DNA of 64,000 nucleotides from an uncultured Pelagibacteraceae bacterium (GCA_902623075.1 CACNSD010000003.1:1-64000), one strand, 5' to 3'. Shown: positions 1 to 10,521, counted from the first letter of the stretch. Notes: generated by a model from the sequence alone, not told the origin. Numbers and translations: made by a program.

Positions 1-137
1 TAGACTCGGGGAGGATTATCTTGCAAAAGAAAGTTAAAATATCTAAAAATGAAACTGAGACTTCACTTGCTAAAAAAATTTTAGTCCAAGAACATAAGCT
101 ATACCCAAAAGCTATATTAAAAACTTTTAATCTTTAA
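1..137 (+). CDS. purN: Phosphoribosylglycinamide formyltransferase, C-terminal end
   Basis: Only the last 44 codons are in the window, read in the frame that begins at base 3 and stops with TAA at 135-137. The encoded tail has the PurN ending pattern: DSGRIILQ near the start, then a segment ending EHKLYP. In complete family members these parts lie in the C-terminal third of the formyltransferase that converts GAR to FGAR with 10-formyl-THF in purine synthesis. The stop lies inside the 3' end of ndk, so the two convergent genes overlap by 11 bases. The assignment rests on a short tail, so it is good but not certain. Confidence 0.8.
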   Translation, partial: DSGRIILQKKVKISKNETETSLAKKILVQEHKLYPKAILKTFNL

Positions 138-537
138 AGAAAAAATCTATTTCAATTTTAGCATTTTCAACACTATCTGATCCATGCACTGAGTTTTTAT
201 CTATTGAAATTCCATATTTTTTTCGAATAGTGCCTTCTGCTGCATCTTTTGGATTTGTGGCACCCATTAATTCTCTGTTTTCCAAAACAGCATTCTCTTT
301 TTCAAGAACCATAACTACAATTGGACCTGACGATAAATAATCACATAAATCATTATAAAATGGTTTTGTTTCATGAACTTTATAAAACTTTTCAGCTTCT
401 GACTTTTCGATTTGAATTTTTTTTTCTTTTAAAATTGAAAACCCTTTACTTTTAAACATTTCCTTAATGTTGTTTTCAAGATTTCTTTCAACAGCATCTG
501 GTTTAATAATTGACAAAGTTTGCTCTAAATTACTCAT
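127..537 (-). CDS. ndk: Nucleoside diphosphate kinase
   Basis: Cytosolic enzyme that transfers the gamma-phosphate of ATP to nucleoside diphosphates through a phosphohistidine. The 136-residue protein has the family opening TLSIIKPDAV and the active-site motif NSVHGSDS, with the catalytic histidine at about residue 118. An open frame extends four codons upstream, but that codon is TTG. The ATG at 537 gives MSNLEQTLSIIKP, which matches the usual N-terminus, so I start there. It lies 4 bases after the pepA stop on the same strand and was probably cotranscribed with it. Its 3' end overlaps purN convergently. Confidence 0.96.
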   Translation of the reverse strand: MSNLEQTLSIIKPDAVERNLENNIKEMFKSKGFSILKEKKIQIEKSEAEKFYKVHETKPFYNDLCDYLSSGPIVVMVLEKENAVLENRELMGATNPKDAAEGTIRKKYGISIDKNSVHGSDSVENAKIEIDFFFKD

Positions 538-1984
538 AATGATCTTCAATTAGCTTATTTAATAATCTCACTCCGTACCCTGTGGCTCCACCTGAATTTA
601 AAGCACCTCCGTACTTTGAAAAAGCCATACCAGCGATATCTAAATGAGCCCAAGGTGTTTTGTTTAGGATAAATCTTTGTAAAAACTGTGCAGCAGTTGT
701 AGATCCTGCACCACCAACATAATTAATGTTTTGCATATCAGCATTTTTTGAATCTATGAGTTTATCAAAATTTTTATTTAATGGCATTCTCCAAACTTTT
801 TCTTCTACATGCTCACCAACATTAATTAATTGTTTGGACAACTTATCATCGTTAGAAAACAATCCTGCATATTCTGATCCTAACGAAACAATTATTGCTC
901 CTGTTAAGGTTGCTAAATCTACAATGAACTCTGGTTTAAATTTTTTCTCAGTATAAGTAAGAGCATCAGCTAGTACCAATCGTCCCTCAGCATCTGTATT
1001 TAAAACCTCGACTGTTTGTCCGCTATAAGACTTCAAAATATCTCCTGGTCTTAATGCATTGCCTCCAGGCATATTTTCAACAAGTCCGACTACACCCACA
1101 GCATTTATTTTAGCTTTTCTTAAAGCTAAACTTTTCATCAAACCAACCACAACAGCTGAACCAGCCATGTCATAAGTCATATCTTCCATAAATTTCGCAG
1201 GTTTTAATGATATACCTCCAGTATCAAAACAAACTCCTTTTCCAACAAATGCTAAAGGTTTTGATTTATCTTTTAATCCTTTCCATTCAATAGTTACTAA
1301 ATAAGAACCTCTAACACTTCCTTGACCAACACTTAACAAAGTATTCATTCCCATTTTTTTTAATTTTTTTTCGTCATAAATATTTATTTTCAAACCATCT
1401 TTTTTAAGAGAATTTAATCTTCTAGCATACTCATCAGGATGCAAAACATTTCCAGGCTCAGAAACTAAATCTCTAGTATAAAAAGTTCCGTCTTCTATTG
1501 CTTTAAATCTTATTTGATTTTTTAAAGAAGGTATTTTTTTACCAACTACAATTAAGTTAACTATTTTTTTATTTTTTTTAGTTTTATATTTATCAAAACT
1601 ATATGATTTTAGCTTTATACCATGTAAAAAATATCCCACACAATTTTCAAGCTTATTAGTTATTGAGTCAGTATTAATCTTGAATTCATTTTGAATTGAG
1701 TTTTTAAAGTTTTCATAAAATTTAGCACCTAAATTTTCCGCTTCAGATGATGTAAGACTATTTTTTAACAAGACTAATATTATTTTTCTTTTTGAATTAA
1801 TATCAAAAGTCAAAATTTTCTTTTTAGAATCTTTTGCCTTAAATAGTTCGGAAATTATAGAGTATTCTCTGGTTGTGACATATTTTTTTAAACTCAAAAT
1901 ATTGAACTTTTCTTCAACAAATAAAACTAAATTAGGCAAGTTTTTTTTGAATTTACTATTCTTATAAATAACTTTTACTGACAT
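530..1984 (-). CDS. pepA: Leucyl aminopeptidase (M17 family)
   Basis: Two-metal cytosolic aminopeptidase that releases N-terminal residues from peptides. At 484 residues it has normal family length. The M17 signature NTDAEGRL is at about 329-336. The expected metal ligands are visible: Lys in VGKG (about 249), Asp in CFDTGG (254), Asp in YDMAG (272), and Asp331 and Glu333 in the signature. The first 150 residues form the more variable N-terminal domain and are Lys-rich. It is the first gene of a minus-strand pair with ndk and is divergent from lptF across 61 bases. Confidence 0.96.
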   Translation of the reverse strand: MSVKVIYKNSKFKKNLPNLVLFVEEKFNILSLKKYVTTREYSIISELFKAKDSKKKILTFDINSKRKIILVLLKNSLTSSEAENLGAKFYENFKNSIQNEFKINTDSITNKLENCVGYFLHGIKLKSYSFDKYKTKKNKKIVNLIVVGKKIPSLKNQIRFKAIEDGTFYTRDLVSEPGNVLHPDEYARRLNSLKKDGLKINIYDEKKLKKMGMNTLLSVGQGSVRGSYLVTIEWKGLKDKSKPLAFVGKGVCFDTGGISLKPAKFMEDMTYDMAGSAVVVGLMKSLALRKAKINAVGVVGLVENMPGGNALRPGDILKSYSGQTVEVLNTDAEGRLVLADALTYTEKKFKPEFIVDLATLTGAIIVSLGSEYAGLFSNDDKLSKQLINVGEHVEEKVWRMPLNKNFDKLIDSKNADMQNINYVGGAGSTTAAQFLQRFILNKTPWAHLDIAGMAFSKYGGALNSGGATGYGVRLLNKLIEDHYE

Positions 1985-2045
1985 AAATTTTAATTACACA
2001 CTATTATAGATGGATGCTATATATGAGTAAAAATACTATTTTTCA

Positions 2046-3182
2046 ATGAAAAAAATATTATTCAGAAAACTGCTAATAGATTGCTTAAAATTCTTTTTAA
2101 TAAGTCTTTTAAGTGCAAGTATAATTGTTTGGGTCTTTCAGGCGGTAAATTTTTTGGATATTATGATTGAAGATGGTCGTGATCATCTAGTCTACATACA
2201 ATATACACTTCTAAATTTTCCTAAAACAATGAATAAGATTGTGCCATTCGCACTTTTTTTTAGTTTTTCTTATGTATTGGCTAAATATGAGCTAAAAAAT
2301 GAACTACTTGTTTTTTGGACTTATGGTGTAAGTAAAGTTCAATTAATAAATTTTTTTTTAAAATTTTCATTTATTTTGGTAATTCTACAAATATCTTTAA
2401 CTTCAATAATAGTTCCAAAATCTCAAGAATTATCAAGAAATTTTCTCAAAAAATCAAATATAAATTTTTTTGATAACTTCATAAAACCAAGAAAATTTAA
2501 TGACACGATTAAAAACTTAACTATTTATGCAGAAAGTAAAACTCCTGAGGGAGATCTCAGAAACATTTATATGAAAAAAGGCTCATTTAAGGATTTTCAA
2601 ATTACTTATGCAAAAAAAGGAAAGTATAATTTAATTGATGGGGTAAATTTTTTAACTCTTTATGATGGAAATACAATTTATAATACAAATAATGGTATTT
2701 CTAATTTTTCTTTTTCTAAATCTGACTTCAATCTATCAGATTTAGATACAAATACTATTACTGTAATTAAAACACAAGAAACATCAACCTTGAAATTATT
2801 AAGCTGCATCAAAAGTTATCTCAATGGAAAACTTAGTATAGAAAATAATCCTGCTATTACTCTTAATTGTAATCTGAGGAATATAGATAATGTTTTTAAA
2901 GAACTATATAAACGACACATAATTCCTTTTTATATACCAATACTAATAATGATTTCTTTGATACATATTTTAAATCCAAAAGAAAAAATTAATTTTACAA
3001 AATATAGAACATTTATTTTTCTAACAGGTTTATTTTTAATCATATTTTCTGAAACAACATTAAGATTTATAAGTAACAATTTAGTGTTTAATTTAAACAT
3101 GATAATAATACCAATTGCTATTTTTATAATTTTATATCTCTCAATCTTAATCAAACTAAATATTAAAATGGGAAAAAGCTAA
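2046..3182 (+). CDS. lptF: LPS export permease LptF
   Basis: Inner-membrane permease of the LptB2FG transporter that extracts lipopolysaccharide and feeds it to the Lpt bridge. The 378-residue protein has the YjgP/YjgQ layout: three hydrophobic segments in the first 125 residues, a periplasmic domain of about 165 residues, and three more membrane segments from about 295. The motif VPFALFFSFSYVLAKYE after the second helix is typical. It is followed 2 bases later by a second family member (lptG) and then lptD, which supports the role. Which of the two paralogues is F and which is G is set mainly by gene order. Confidence 0.9.
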   Translation: MKKILFRKLLIDCLKFFLISLLSASIIVWVFQAVNFLDIMIEDGRDHLVYIQYTLLNFPKTMNKIVPFALFFSFSYVLAKYELKNELLVFWTYGVSKVQLINFFLKFSFILVILQISLTSIIVPKSQELSRNFLKKSNINFFDNFIKPRKFNDTIKNLTIYAESKTPEGDLRNIYMKKGSFKDFQITYAKKGKYNLIDGVNFLTLYDGNTIYNTNNGISNFSFSKSDFNLSDLDTNTITVIKTQETSTLKLLSCIKSYLNGKLSIENNPAITLNCNLRNIDNVFKELYKRHIIPFYIPILIMISLIHILNPKEKINFTKYRTFIFLTGLFLIIFSETTLRFISNNLVFNLNMIIIPIAIFIILYLSILIKLNIKMGKS

Positions 3183-3184
3183 AT

Positions 3185-4258
3185 ATGAAAACATATACAA
3201 AATTTTTAATTTTTAATTTCACTAAAAGCTTTCTGTATGTAACATTGATTCTGCTTGGTTTAATAATTATTTTAAATGTTTTAAGTGAATTGGAATTTTT
3301 TAAAAAGATTAATGTATCAAGTCTATTTCCTTTGTATCTTGCACTTTTAAATGCACCATCTTTTATTTTTGAAATGTTTCCATTTATATTTATCCTTTCT
3401 ACTCAATTATTTTTTGTTAACATATTTGAGGATAATCAAATTCAAATATTCAAATATTCTGGTCTAAAAAATTTTCAAATAGTAAAAATAATAAGTGTAA
3501 CTACATTTTTCTTAAGTATTTTAATAATATTTTTTTTTTACAACATGTCCTCTAATTTAAAAAGTTACTATCTTGAGCTAAAGTTCAAATATACAGCTGA
3601 TGGTAAGTATTTAGCTGTAGTTACAAATAATGGATTATGGATTAAAGATGTAGTGAACGAAAATATATATATTATAAATGCCTCAAAAATTAATGAAAAC
3701 TTTCTAATAGATGCATTTATAACACAATTTGACAATGAATATAATGTAATAAAAAATATCAAAACAAACAAAATAAACATACAAGAAAATAATTGGTTGA
3801 TTTATAATCCAATAATTTTTCAAGAAAATTCAAAAGAAAAAGTTGCTTCCTTGAACTTATATTCAAATTTTAATCATGAAAAAATAAAAAATTTATTTTC
3901 CAATTTATCTTCTCTTTCATTAACTGAATTAATTAAATTAAAAAAAAATTACGATACACTTAACTATTCCTCTACCGATGTAAGTGTTCAGATACAAAAG
4001 CTAATAAGTTATCCAATTTTCTTAACAATGATGACATTATTGTCTTCAATTGTAATGTTTAATTCAAAGACACTAAAAAGTAATACTCTTAAATTAGTCA
4101 TCGGTTTGTTTGTTTCAGTAATAATTTATTATATTAATAATTTTTTTAATGTTCTAGGAAATACAGAAAAAATATCAGTTTTAAGCTCAGTTTGGATACC
4201 GATGTCTTTACTTATACTCACAAATATTATTTATCTGAGAAAAATTAATGAAAAATAA
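3185..4258 (+). CDS. lptG: LPS export permease LptG
   Basis: Second permease half of the LptB2FG complex, 357 residues, with the same three-plus-three membrane arrangement around a periplasmic beta-jellyroll domain. The segment FEMFPFIFILSTQLF in the second helix region corresponds to the family motif. It starts 2 bases after lptF and its last codons overlap the lptD start by 11 bases, so the three genes are probably translationally coupled. No LptB ATPase is in the window, so it must lie elsewhere. Confidence 0.9.
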   Translation: MKTYTKFLIFNFTKSFLYVTLILLGLIIILNVLSELEFFKKINVSSLFPLYLALLNAPSFIFEMFPFIFILSTQLFFVNIFEDNQIQIFKYSGLKNFQIVKIISVTTFFLSILIIFFFYNMSSNLKSYYLELKFKYTADGKYLAVVTNNGLWIKDVVNENIYIINASKINENFLIDAFITQFDNEYNVIKNIKTNKINIQENNWLIYNPIIFQENSKEKVASLNLYSNFNHEKIKNLFSNLSSLSLTELIKLKKNYDTLNYSSTDVSVQIQKLISYPIFLTMMTLLSSIVMFNSKTLKSNTLKLVIGLFVSVIIYYINNFFNVLGNTEKISVLSSVWIPMSLLILTNIIYLRKINEK

Positions 4259-6938
4259 AACAAAATTTAAAAAAATAATTTATGTAATTTTTTTTCTCTT
4301 CTTTACTTGCTCTACCACCTATGGAAATGAGTCTTTTACATTTGATGTTACAGAAATTGAAATATTAGAGGAGGGAAACAAGTTTTTGGGTAAAAATGGT
4401 GGAACAGCTATTACAGAAAATGGCGTTATCATATATGCAGAAAACTTTGAATATAATAAATTAAAAAATACTTTATACGCTAATACTAATGTTAAAATTG
4501 AAGATAATTTAAATAATACAATCATTTATGCTGATAAAATAACTTATCTTAAAAATGACGAGATAGTATTTACTCAAGATAATTCTAAATTAATAAAAAA
4601 AGATATAACTATAAAAGCAATATCTTTTAAGTTAAACAGAAATTTAAATACTTTTGTTGCAGAAGGAAATATAGAAATTGATGATGCAAATAATAATTAT
4701 TTTGCTGAAAGTAAAAAAATAACTTATTTAATTAATGAGGAAAAAATTATTTCTGAAGGTAAAACAACTGCAATAATTGACTCGAATTATAAATTTATTG
4801 GTAGTGACATAACTATCTTAAGAAATAAACAAGAACTTTTCTCAAAAAAAAAATCAAAGATTATCGATAATAATTTTGCACAGTATGAATTTGATCAATA
4901 TATTTATTTTTTCAAAGATCAATTTTTAAAAGCTAAAAATATAAAAATAATATCAAATAGTAACGTTCCGTTAGGAGAAACTGATATAGCTGAATTTAAA
5001 GATGGATTTTTTGATTTGAGTAATAGAGGCTATAAAGCAAGTGATACTACAGTAAGAATTAAAAAAAATAGTTTTGATAATTCTAAAAATGACCCAAGAA
5101 TAAAAGGTGTTTCATCTGAGAGTAAAAATGGCATAACTAAAATTTCAAAAGCTATTTTCACAAGCTGCGAAATAAAAGATGATAATTGTCCTCCATGGAG
5201 CATAAAAGCAAAGAGAATTATACATGACAAAAATAAAAAACAGTTAATATATGATAAAGCAATATTACAAATTTATAATAAACCTGTTATGTATTTTCCT
5301 AAATTTTTTCATCCCGATCCAAGTGTAGAAAGACAAAGTGGTTTTTTAAGACCACAATTAAATAATTCTGAGATTTTGGGAAGTTCTCTTAATATTCCTT
5401 ATTTTCATGTAATTTCAGATAACAAAGATATAACACTTAAACCAACTGTTTATGATAGTAACATTCAAATGTATCAAACCGAATACAGACAAGAAAATAT
5501 AAATTCGTCTTTCATTGCAGATTTTAATTTTGTTAAAGGATATGAGTCAACTACTTTAAATAAAAAAAGTTCTTTAACTCACTTATTTTCAAAATATGAT
5601 TTAGACCTTAAATTAAAAAATTACTCAAATAGTCTTTTTAGTATTTTCGTCGAAAAATTGAACAATGATACATATTTAAAAGTATTTGATACTAACCTTT
5701 TCAACATTGATAAAAATATAAAACCAAAAAATAACTCTACTTTACATTCTGGAGTAAAACTTGAACTAGACAAGGATGAATTTAATTTTTCAGCAGGAAT
5801 TGATTTATTTGAAAATTTAAGTGTAGGTAATTCTAGTGATAAGTACGAATATATTCTTCCTTATTATAATTTTTCAAAAAATTTAATTACTAACCAAATA
5901 GGCCTATTAGATTTTTCTTCATCAGGCAGTAATAAATTATCAAACACCAATAATTTAAGATCACGTGTGATTAATGATTTTAAATTTAATAGTTATGATT
6001 ATTATTCTAAAAAAGGATTTAAAAATAATATAAATTTTTATTTTAAGAACCTAAATTCTGTTGGAAAAAATGATGTAAAATACAAAAATAGACCCTCGAT
6101 GGAAGTTGCAAGCATTTACGAGGCAAGTTCGTCCCTCCCCTTGAAAAAAACTAATCAAAATTCGATTGAATACTTAGAGCCAAAGATTTCATTAAGAGTT
6201 AATCCTGGAGATATGCAAGATAACAGCGATAATAAAAGAATAATAAATACAGATAATATTTTTGATATCAATCGTATAGGATCAAATGATACATTTGAAA
6301 CAGGTAAATCGATAACGCTGGGGATAGATTATAAAAAAGAGAGTAACAAAAATAATTTAACAACTAAAGATATAAATAATTTTTTCGAAGTTAGCATTGC
6401 TACAGTTTTAAGAGACTCAGGTGAAAACTTGATGCCATCAAGTAGTACCTTAAATAAGAAAAATTCAAATTTTTTTGGCTCTTTAAAAAATAATTATTAT
6501 AGTGATAATGAAAAAAATCTTTTTGACTCTTTAAAATTTGATTATTATTTTTCTATTGATGATAAATTGGAAAACTTAGAATACAGTTCCTTAAACGGTG
6601 AAATTTCATTTAATAAATTTACTACATCTTTTAATTTTATTGAGGAAAATGGGCCTATAGGTAACACTAACATATTAGAGAATTCGTTCATTTATCAATT
6701 TGATGAATTAAATTATTTATCTTTTAGTACTCGAAGAAATAGAAAGATAAGTTTAACAGAGTATTATGATCTTCTTTATGAATATAAAAATGATTGCTTA
6801 ACTGCAGGAATAAAATATAAAAAAACATATTATCAAGATAGAGATCTTAAACCAACTGAAGATTTAATGCTAACTTTTACTTTTTATCCTCTTACTACAT
6901 ATGAACAGGAAATTGATCAGGATTTATATAGAGATTAA
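4248..6938 (+). CDS. lptD: Outer-membrane LPS assembly protein LptD
   Basis: Large beta-barrel that, with LptE, inserts LPS into the outer leaflet. The 896-residue protein starts with a signal peptide (about 1-26, ending TTYG). An OstA-type beta-jellyroll with repeated short strands follows (about 45-240). The LptD domain then includes a Cys pair in SCEIKDDNCPPW (307 and 314) and a segment MYFPKFFHPDPSVERQSGFLRPQ. The rest is an Asn/Ser-rich barrel that ends near FTFYPLTTYEQ. It overlaps lptG and precedes surA, its folding chaperone. It is somewhat longer than E. coli LptD (784 residues); the extra length lies in the poorly conserved barrel. Confidence 0.93.
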   Translation: MKNKTKFKKIIYVIFFLFFTCSTTYGNESFTFDVTEIEILEEGNKFLGKNGGTAITENGVIIYAENFEYNKLKNTLYANTNVKIEDNLNNTIIYADKITYLKNDEIVFTQDNSKLIKKDITIKAISFKLNRNLNTFVAEGNIEIDDANNNYFAESKKITYLINEEKIISEGKTTAIIDSNYKFIGSDITILRNKQELFSKKKSKIIDNNFAQYEFDQYIYFFKDQFLKAKNIKIISNSNVPLGETDIAEFKDGFFDLSNRGYKASDTTVRIKKNSFDNSKNDPRIKGVSSESKNGITKISKAIFTSCEIKDDNCPPWSIKAKRIIHDKNKKQLIYDKAILQIYNKPVMYFPKFFHPDPSVERQSGFLRPQLNNSEILGSSLNIPYFHVISDNKDITLKPTVYDSNIQMYQTEYRQENINSSFIADFNFVKGYESTTLNKKSSLTHLFSKYDLDLKLKNYSNSLFSIFVEKLNNDTYLKVFDTNLFNIDKNIKPKNNSTLHSGVKLELDKDEFNFSAGIDLFENLSVGNSSDKYEYILPYYNFSKNLITNQIGLLDFSSSGSNKLSNTNNLRSRVINDFKFNSYDYYSKKGFKNNINFYFKNLNSVGKNDVKYKNRPSMEVASIYEASSSLPLKKTNQNSIEYLEPKISLRVNPGDMQDNSDNKRIINTDNIFDINRIGSNDTFETGKSITLGIDYKKESNKNNLTTKDINNFFEVSIATVLRDSGENLMPSSSTLNKKNSNFFGSLKNNYYSDNEKNLFDSLKFDYYFSIDDKLENLEYSSLNGEISFNKFTTSFNFIEENGPIGNTNILENSFIYQFDELNYLSFSTRRNRKISLTEYYDLLYEYKNDCLTAGIKYKKTYYQDRDLKPTEDLMLTFTFYPLTTYEQEIDQDLYRD

Positions 6939-6946
6939 AAAATTTA

Positions 6947-7870
6947 ATGAAAAAATTATTTATATTTTTACTTATAATATTGAATATAAGCATATTTAAT
7001 CTTAAAGCTTTAGAGAACAAAATACTTTTCAAGATAAATTATGAAATTATAACATCTATTGATTTAAAAAATGAAATAAATTATCTAGTAGCTACAAACC
7101 AAAATATTAAATCATTAGCAAAAAACGAAATTATAGAAATTGCTACAAATACTTTGATTAGAGAAAAAATTAAAAAAATCGAACTACTGAAATATATAAA
7201 AAAGATAGAATTAAATGAAAAATTCTTAGATACAATTGTTAAAGATTTTTATTTGAAATATAATTTTAATAATAAAGAAGAGTTAAAAAGTTATCTAAAT
7301 CAAAACGAAGTAAAATATTCTTATATGATTAACAAGTTAAGTTTAAATGCTTTATGGAATAAATTAATTTTTGAAAAATATTCATCAAAAGTAATAATAA
7401 ACAAACAAGAAATAGAAAATGAAATTTTAAGCAAAAAAAATTTTATAAAACAATTTAAATTATCTGAGATAGTTTTTGAAGTTGATCAAAAAAGCAATTT
7501 GGAAGAAAAGTTTTTAGAAATTAGAAAAAATATAGAAAAATTTGGTTTTGAAAATTCTGCAATTAAATTTAGTATTTCAAATTCAGCAAATCAAGGAGGA
7601 AAAGTTGGTTGGGTATCTGAAAACTCTCTTAATAAAAAAATTATTACAGAAATAAATAAATTAAGTCCAGGAGAAAATACAGATCCGATAATAATTCCAG
7701 GAGGATTTATAATTATTAAAGTAGAAGAAATAAAGAAGGATGAAAAAAAAATAGATATTAACAAAGAAATAAAAAGAGTAATAAAATTTAAGACCAATGA
7801 ACAATTAAATACCTTTTCAAATATTTATTTAAAAAAAATTATGAAAGATAATGAAGTTGAAAAAATCTAA
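6947..7870 (+). CDS. surA: Periplasmic chaperone / parvulin-type prolyl isomerase SurA
   Basis: Periplasmic chaperone for outer-membrane barrel proteins. The 307-residue protein begins with a signal peptide (about 1-21, ending NLKAL), then a helical SurA N-terminal domain. One parvulin domain follows (about 170-265) with the segments GGKVGWVSENSL and IIIPGGFIIIKVEE. E. coli SurA has two parvulin domains and 428 residues, so this is a short, one-domain form. It sits between lptD and pdxA, the same neighbours as in enterics, which supports orthology. Its last 20 bases overlap the pdxA start. Confidence 0.88.
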   Translation: MKKLFIFLLIILNISIFNLKALENKILFKINYEIITSIDLKNEINYLVATNQNIKSLAKNEIIEIATNTLIREKIKKIELLKYIKKIELNEKFLDTIVKDFYLKYNFNNKEELKSYLNQNEVKYSYMINKLSLNALWNKLIFEKYSSKVIINKQEIENEILSKKNFIKQFKLSEIVFEVDQKSNLEEKFLEIRKNIEKFGFENSAIKFSISNSANQGGKVGWVSENSLNKKIITEINKLSPGENTDPIIIPGGFIIIKVEEIKKDEKKIDINKEIKRVIKFKTNEQLNTFSNIYLKKIMKDNEVEKI

Positions 7871-8822
7871 TTTTATTTTACTAGTTCATGGAGAACCAAA
7901 TAGTGTTTTTTTAGAAATATTTTTTAAGGCGCTAAAAAAAAAGATTAAAACTCCAATAATACTTATTTCATCAAAAAAAATATTAAAACTCCAAATGAAA
8001 TATTTTAATTTTAAAAAAAAAATTAGAGTATTAGATTACAAAAAAATAAATCAATACAAAATTGATAATAAATCAATTAATTTAATTAACATTAATTATA
8101 ATCAAGCACGCCCATTTGAGAAAATTTCATCTAAATCAAACAATTTTATTTATCAATCATTAATGCTAGCTTTTAAAATTATCAGAAAACATAAATCTAT
8201 AAACCTAATAAATGGACCAATTGTAAAAAGAACATTTTTACAAAAAAAATACCTTGGTATTACAGAATTCATTTCAAAAAAATTCAAGATAAAAAATAAT
8301 GCAATGCTTATTTACAACAAAAATTTATCAGTATGTCCAATTACAACTCATTTACCTTTAAAATCTGTAACAAAAAAAATTACGAAAAAAGAAATTTATG
8401 AAAAAACAAAATTAATAAATGATTTTTACAAAATGAATTTAAAAAAAAAACCAAAAATAGCAATTTTAGGACTCAACCCGCATTGTGAAAGTACTCATAA
8501 ATATAATGAGGATGAAAAAATAATTAAACCAGCTACAAAATTTCTTTTTAAAAAAGGTTTTAATATTTACGGGCCTTATCCTTCTGATACTTTTTTTATT
8601 AAAAAAAATAGAGATGATTTTGATGTAGTTTTAGGAATGTACCATGATCAAGTATTAACCCCTGTAAAAACTTTATTTGAGTATGATGCTATTAATATTA
8701 CATTAGGTTTACCTTTTATTAGAATTTCACCAGACCATGGACCGAACGAACAAATGATAGGAAAAAATTTATCTAACCCTTTAAGCTTAATTAGAGCAAT
8801 TAGTTTCCTGGATAAAAATTGA
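7851..8822 (+). CDS. pdxA: 4-hydroxythreonine-4-phosphate dehydrogenase
   Basis: Oxidises 4-phosphohydroxy-L-threonine in the DXP-dependent route to pyridoxal phosphate. The 323-residue protein carries the C-terminal family block with metal-binding histidines, YHDQVLTPVK and ISPDHGPN. The N-terminal GEPNSV replaces the usual GEPAGIGPE and is a diverged version of it. It is very Lys/Asn/Ile-rich, which fits the local base bias. It overlaps surA (20 bases) and rsmA (4 bases), giving the conserved order lptD-surA-pdxA-rsmA. No other pyridoxine gene is visible in the window. Confidence 0.9.
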   Translation: MKLKKSNFILLVHGEPNSVFLEIFFKALKKKIKTPIILISSKKILKLQMKYFNFKKKIRVLDYKKINQYKIDNKSINLININYNQARPFEKISSKSNNFIYQSLMLAFKIIRKHKSINLINGPIVKRTFLQKKYLGITEFISKKFKIKNNAMLIYNKNLSVCPITTHLPLKSVTKKITKKEIYEKTKLINDFYKMNLKKKPKIAILGLNPHCESTHKYNEDEKIIKPATKFLFKKGFNIYGPYPSDTFFIKKNRDDFDVVLGMYHDQVLTPVKTLFEYDAINITLGLPFIRISPDHGPNEQMIGKNLSNPLSLIRAISFLDKN

Positions 8823-9604
8823 TAAAAGCAAAAAAAAGTTTAGGACAAAATTTTTTAATTGATAAAAACATACTAGAGATAATTACAAATTATACTGATA
8901 TCTCAAATAGAATAATTTTGGAAATTGGTCCAGGAACCGGCAATCTTACATCATATATTATAGAAAAAAATCCAAAAAAAATTGTTGTAATTGAAAAGGA
9001 TAATGAACTTGCAAATAGTCTTAAAAATAAATTCAATAATAAAATAAAAGTTGTTAATGACGATGTTCTAAAAATAGACGAAACTAAACTTTTTGATGAA
9101 AAGGTAATAGTTTTTGGTAATTTGCCATATAATATTTCAACAGAAATTTTAAGTAAATGGATAATTAATTTAAAAAATAACTTTTGGTTTGAATGTTTAG
9201 TTTTAATGTTTCAAAAAGAAGTTGCTGATAGAATAATAGCTAAATTTAATACTTCAAATTATGGAAGACTATCAATAATTTGTAACTGGAAACTTAATAT
9301 AAAAAAAATATGTGATATTAAACCCGAATCATTTTCTCCAAGACCTAAAATAGATAGTTCATTATTGTTTTTCTATCCAAAAAAAAACTACATTAAAATC
9401 GATAATCCAAATGATTTAGAAAAAGTTACAAGAATTTTTTTTAATCAAAGAAGAAAAATGTTAAAAAAACCTTATAATCAACTTTTCAATGGCGATCAAA
9501 AAGTTTTGGAGAAGCTTAAAATTAATTTAAATTTAAGACCACAAAATCTTAGTTTAGAGACTTATTACAAGTTAGCTTTTGAATATGGAAAGTTAAGAGG
9601 TTAG
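8819..9604 (+). CDS. rsmA: 16S rRNA dimethyladenosine transferase (KsgA)
   Basis: Dimethylates two adjacent adenosines near the 3' end of 16S rRNA using SAM. The 261-residue protein starts with the family N-terminus [12 protein letters not shown]. It shows motif [12 protein letters not shown] and catalytic motif IV NLPYNIS, and a C-terminal domain with FNQRRKML. The start is a TTG that overlaps the pdxA stop. No better in-frame start exists, because the LGQNFL motif lies only 8 residues in. Its stop overlaps the convergent gmk gene by 12 bases. Confidence 0.95.
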   Translation: MIKAKKSLGQNFLIDKNILEIITNYTDISNRIILEIGPGTGNLTSYIIEKNPKKIVVIEKDNELANSLKNKFNNKIKVVNDDVLKIDETKLFDEKVIVFGNLPYNISTEILSKWIINLKNNFWFECLVLMFQKEVADRIIAKFNTSNYGRLSIICNWKLNIKKICDIKPESFSPRPKIDSSLLFFYPKKNYIKIDNPNDLEKVTRIFFNQRRKMLKKPYNQLFNGDQKVLEKLKINLNLRPQNLSLETYYKLAFEYGKLRG

Positions 9605-10225
9605 TTTTTCAACATGCCTTCTAATATAGTCAGAATCATAATCTTTAGACCCATTATTTAACACGGCATCTATTAAATTGTTTATTTTCGAATAACATTC
9701 ACTTAAGTCGTTATTTATAACAACATAATCATAATTTATCCAATGTAAGACATCTCTTTCAAATTGATTCATTCTTTCTTCAGCGATCAATTTATCATTT
9801 AAATGTCTTTTAGTTAATCTTTCAAAGAGAACCTCTTTGCTAGGAGGTAGAATAAAGAATGTAATAAGTTTGTAATCTAATTTTTTATTTTTTATTTGGT
9901 CGGCACCCTGCCAATCAATATCAAAAAGAACATTTTTGCTTTTGTTTAATTTATCTATAACTGGTGTTCTTGTTGTACCATAAAAATTATTAAAAACTTT
10001 TGCATATTCAAGGAATTCCTCATTTTGAATTAATCTTTTAAACTCTTTTTCATCAACAAAAAAATAATCTTCATTTTGATTTTCATTAGGTCTAGGTTGT
10101 CTTGTAGTATGTGATATAGAAATTTCAAAATTATCTTTTTCTGATAACTTTTTAACTAGCGTAGTTTTACCTGCTCCAGAAGGAGAAGACAATATTATCA
10201 TTACTCCATCTTTTTCTGATGGCAT
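9593..10225 (-). CDS. gmk: Guanylate kinase
   Basis: Phosphorylates GMP to GDP with ATP. The 210-residue protein has the P-loop [10 protein letters not shown] at residues 13-22, the GMP-binding stretch [11 protein letters not shown] followed by DYFFV, and FDIDWQGA in the core. It is last in the minus-strand series fabD-fabG-acpP-gmk, 8 bases after acpP. It is the enzyme that takes on the product of guaA, which is far away in the same window. Start and length agree with the family. Confidence 0.95.
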   Translation of the reverse strand: MPSEKDGVMIILSSPSGAGKTTLVKKLSEKDNFEISISHTTRQPRPNENQNEDYFFVDEKEFKRLIQNEEFLEYAKVFNNFYGTTRTPVIDKLNKSKNVLFDIDWQGADQIKNKKLDYKLITFFILPPSKEVLFERLTKRHLNDKLIAEERMNQFERDVLHWINYDYVVINNDLSECYSKINNLIDAVLNNGSKDYDSDYIRRHVEKLTS

Positions 10226-10233
10226 TAAAATTT

Positions 10234-10473
10234 CTAGTTAGCTTTACCTTCGATAAATTTAACCGCATCTCCTACAGTCAAAATTTTCTCTGCTTCACTG
10301 TCTGAAATTTCAGATCCAAATTCCTCTTCAAAAGCCATAACTAATTCAACAGTATCTAAACTATCAGCTCCTAAATCATCTATAAAACTTGATTCTTCCG
10401 TGACTTTTGCCTCATCGATACCTAAGTGATCAGCTACAATTTTTTTTACCTTGCTTGAAACGTCTTCTGACAT
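10234..10473 (-). CDS. acpP: Acyl carrier protein
   Basis: Small acidic carrier whose phosphopantetheine arm holds the growing fatty acid. From the ATG at 10473 it has 79 residues, with the modification motif [16 protein letters not shown] and Ser at position 38. A second ATG two codons upstream (10479) is possible. However, the AAGG at 10480-10483 would directly abut it, whereas it sits 6 bases before the ATG at 10473. The resulting [11 protein letters not shown] also fits the usual N-terminus. It lies between fabG and gmk, as in many alphaproteobacteria. Confidence 0.95.
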   Translation of the reverse strand: MSEDVSSKVKKIVADHLGIDEAKVTEESSFIDDLGADSLDTVELVMAFEEEFGSEISDSEAEKILTVGDAVKFIEGKAN

Positions 10474-10521
10474 ATTCATCCTTTTCGTTATGAATTCTTA
10501 TTAGTTTAAAAACCTATTTTG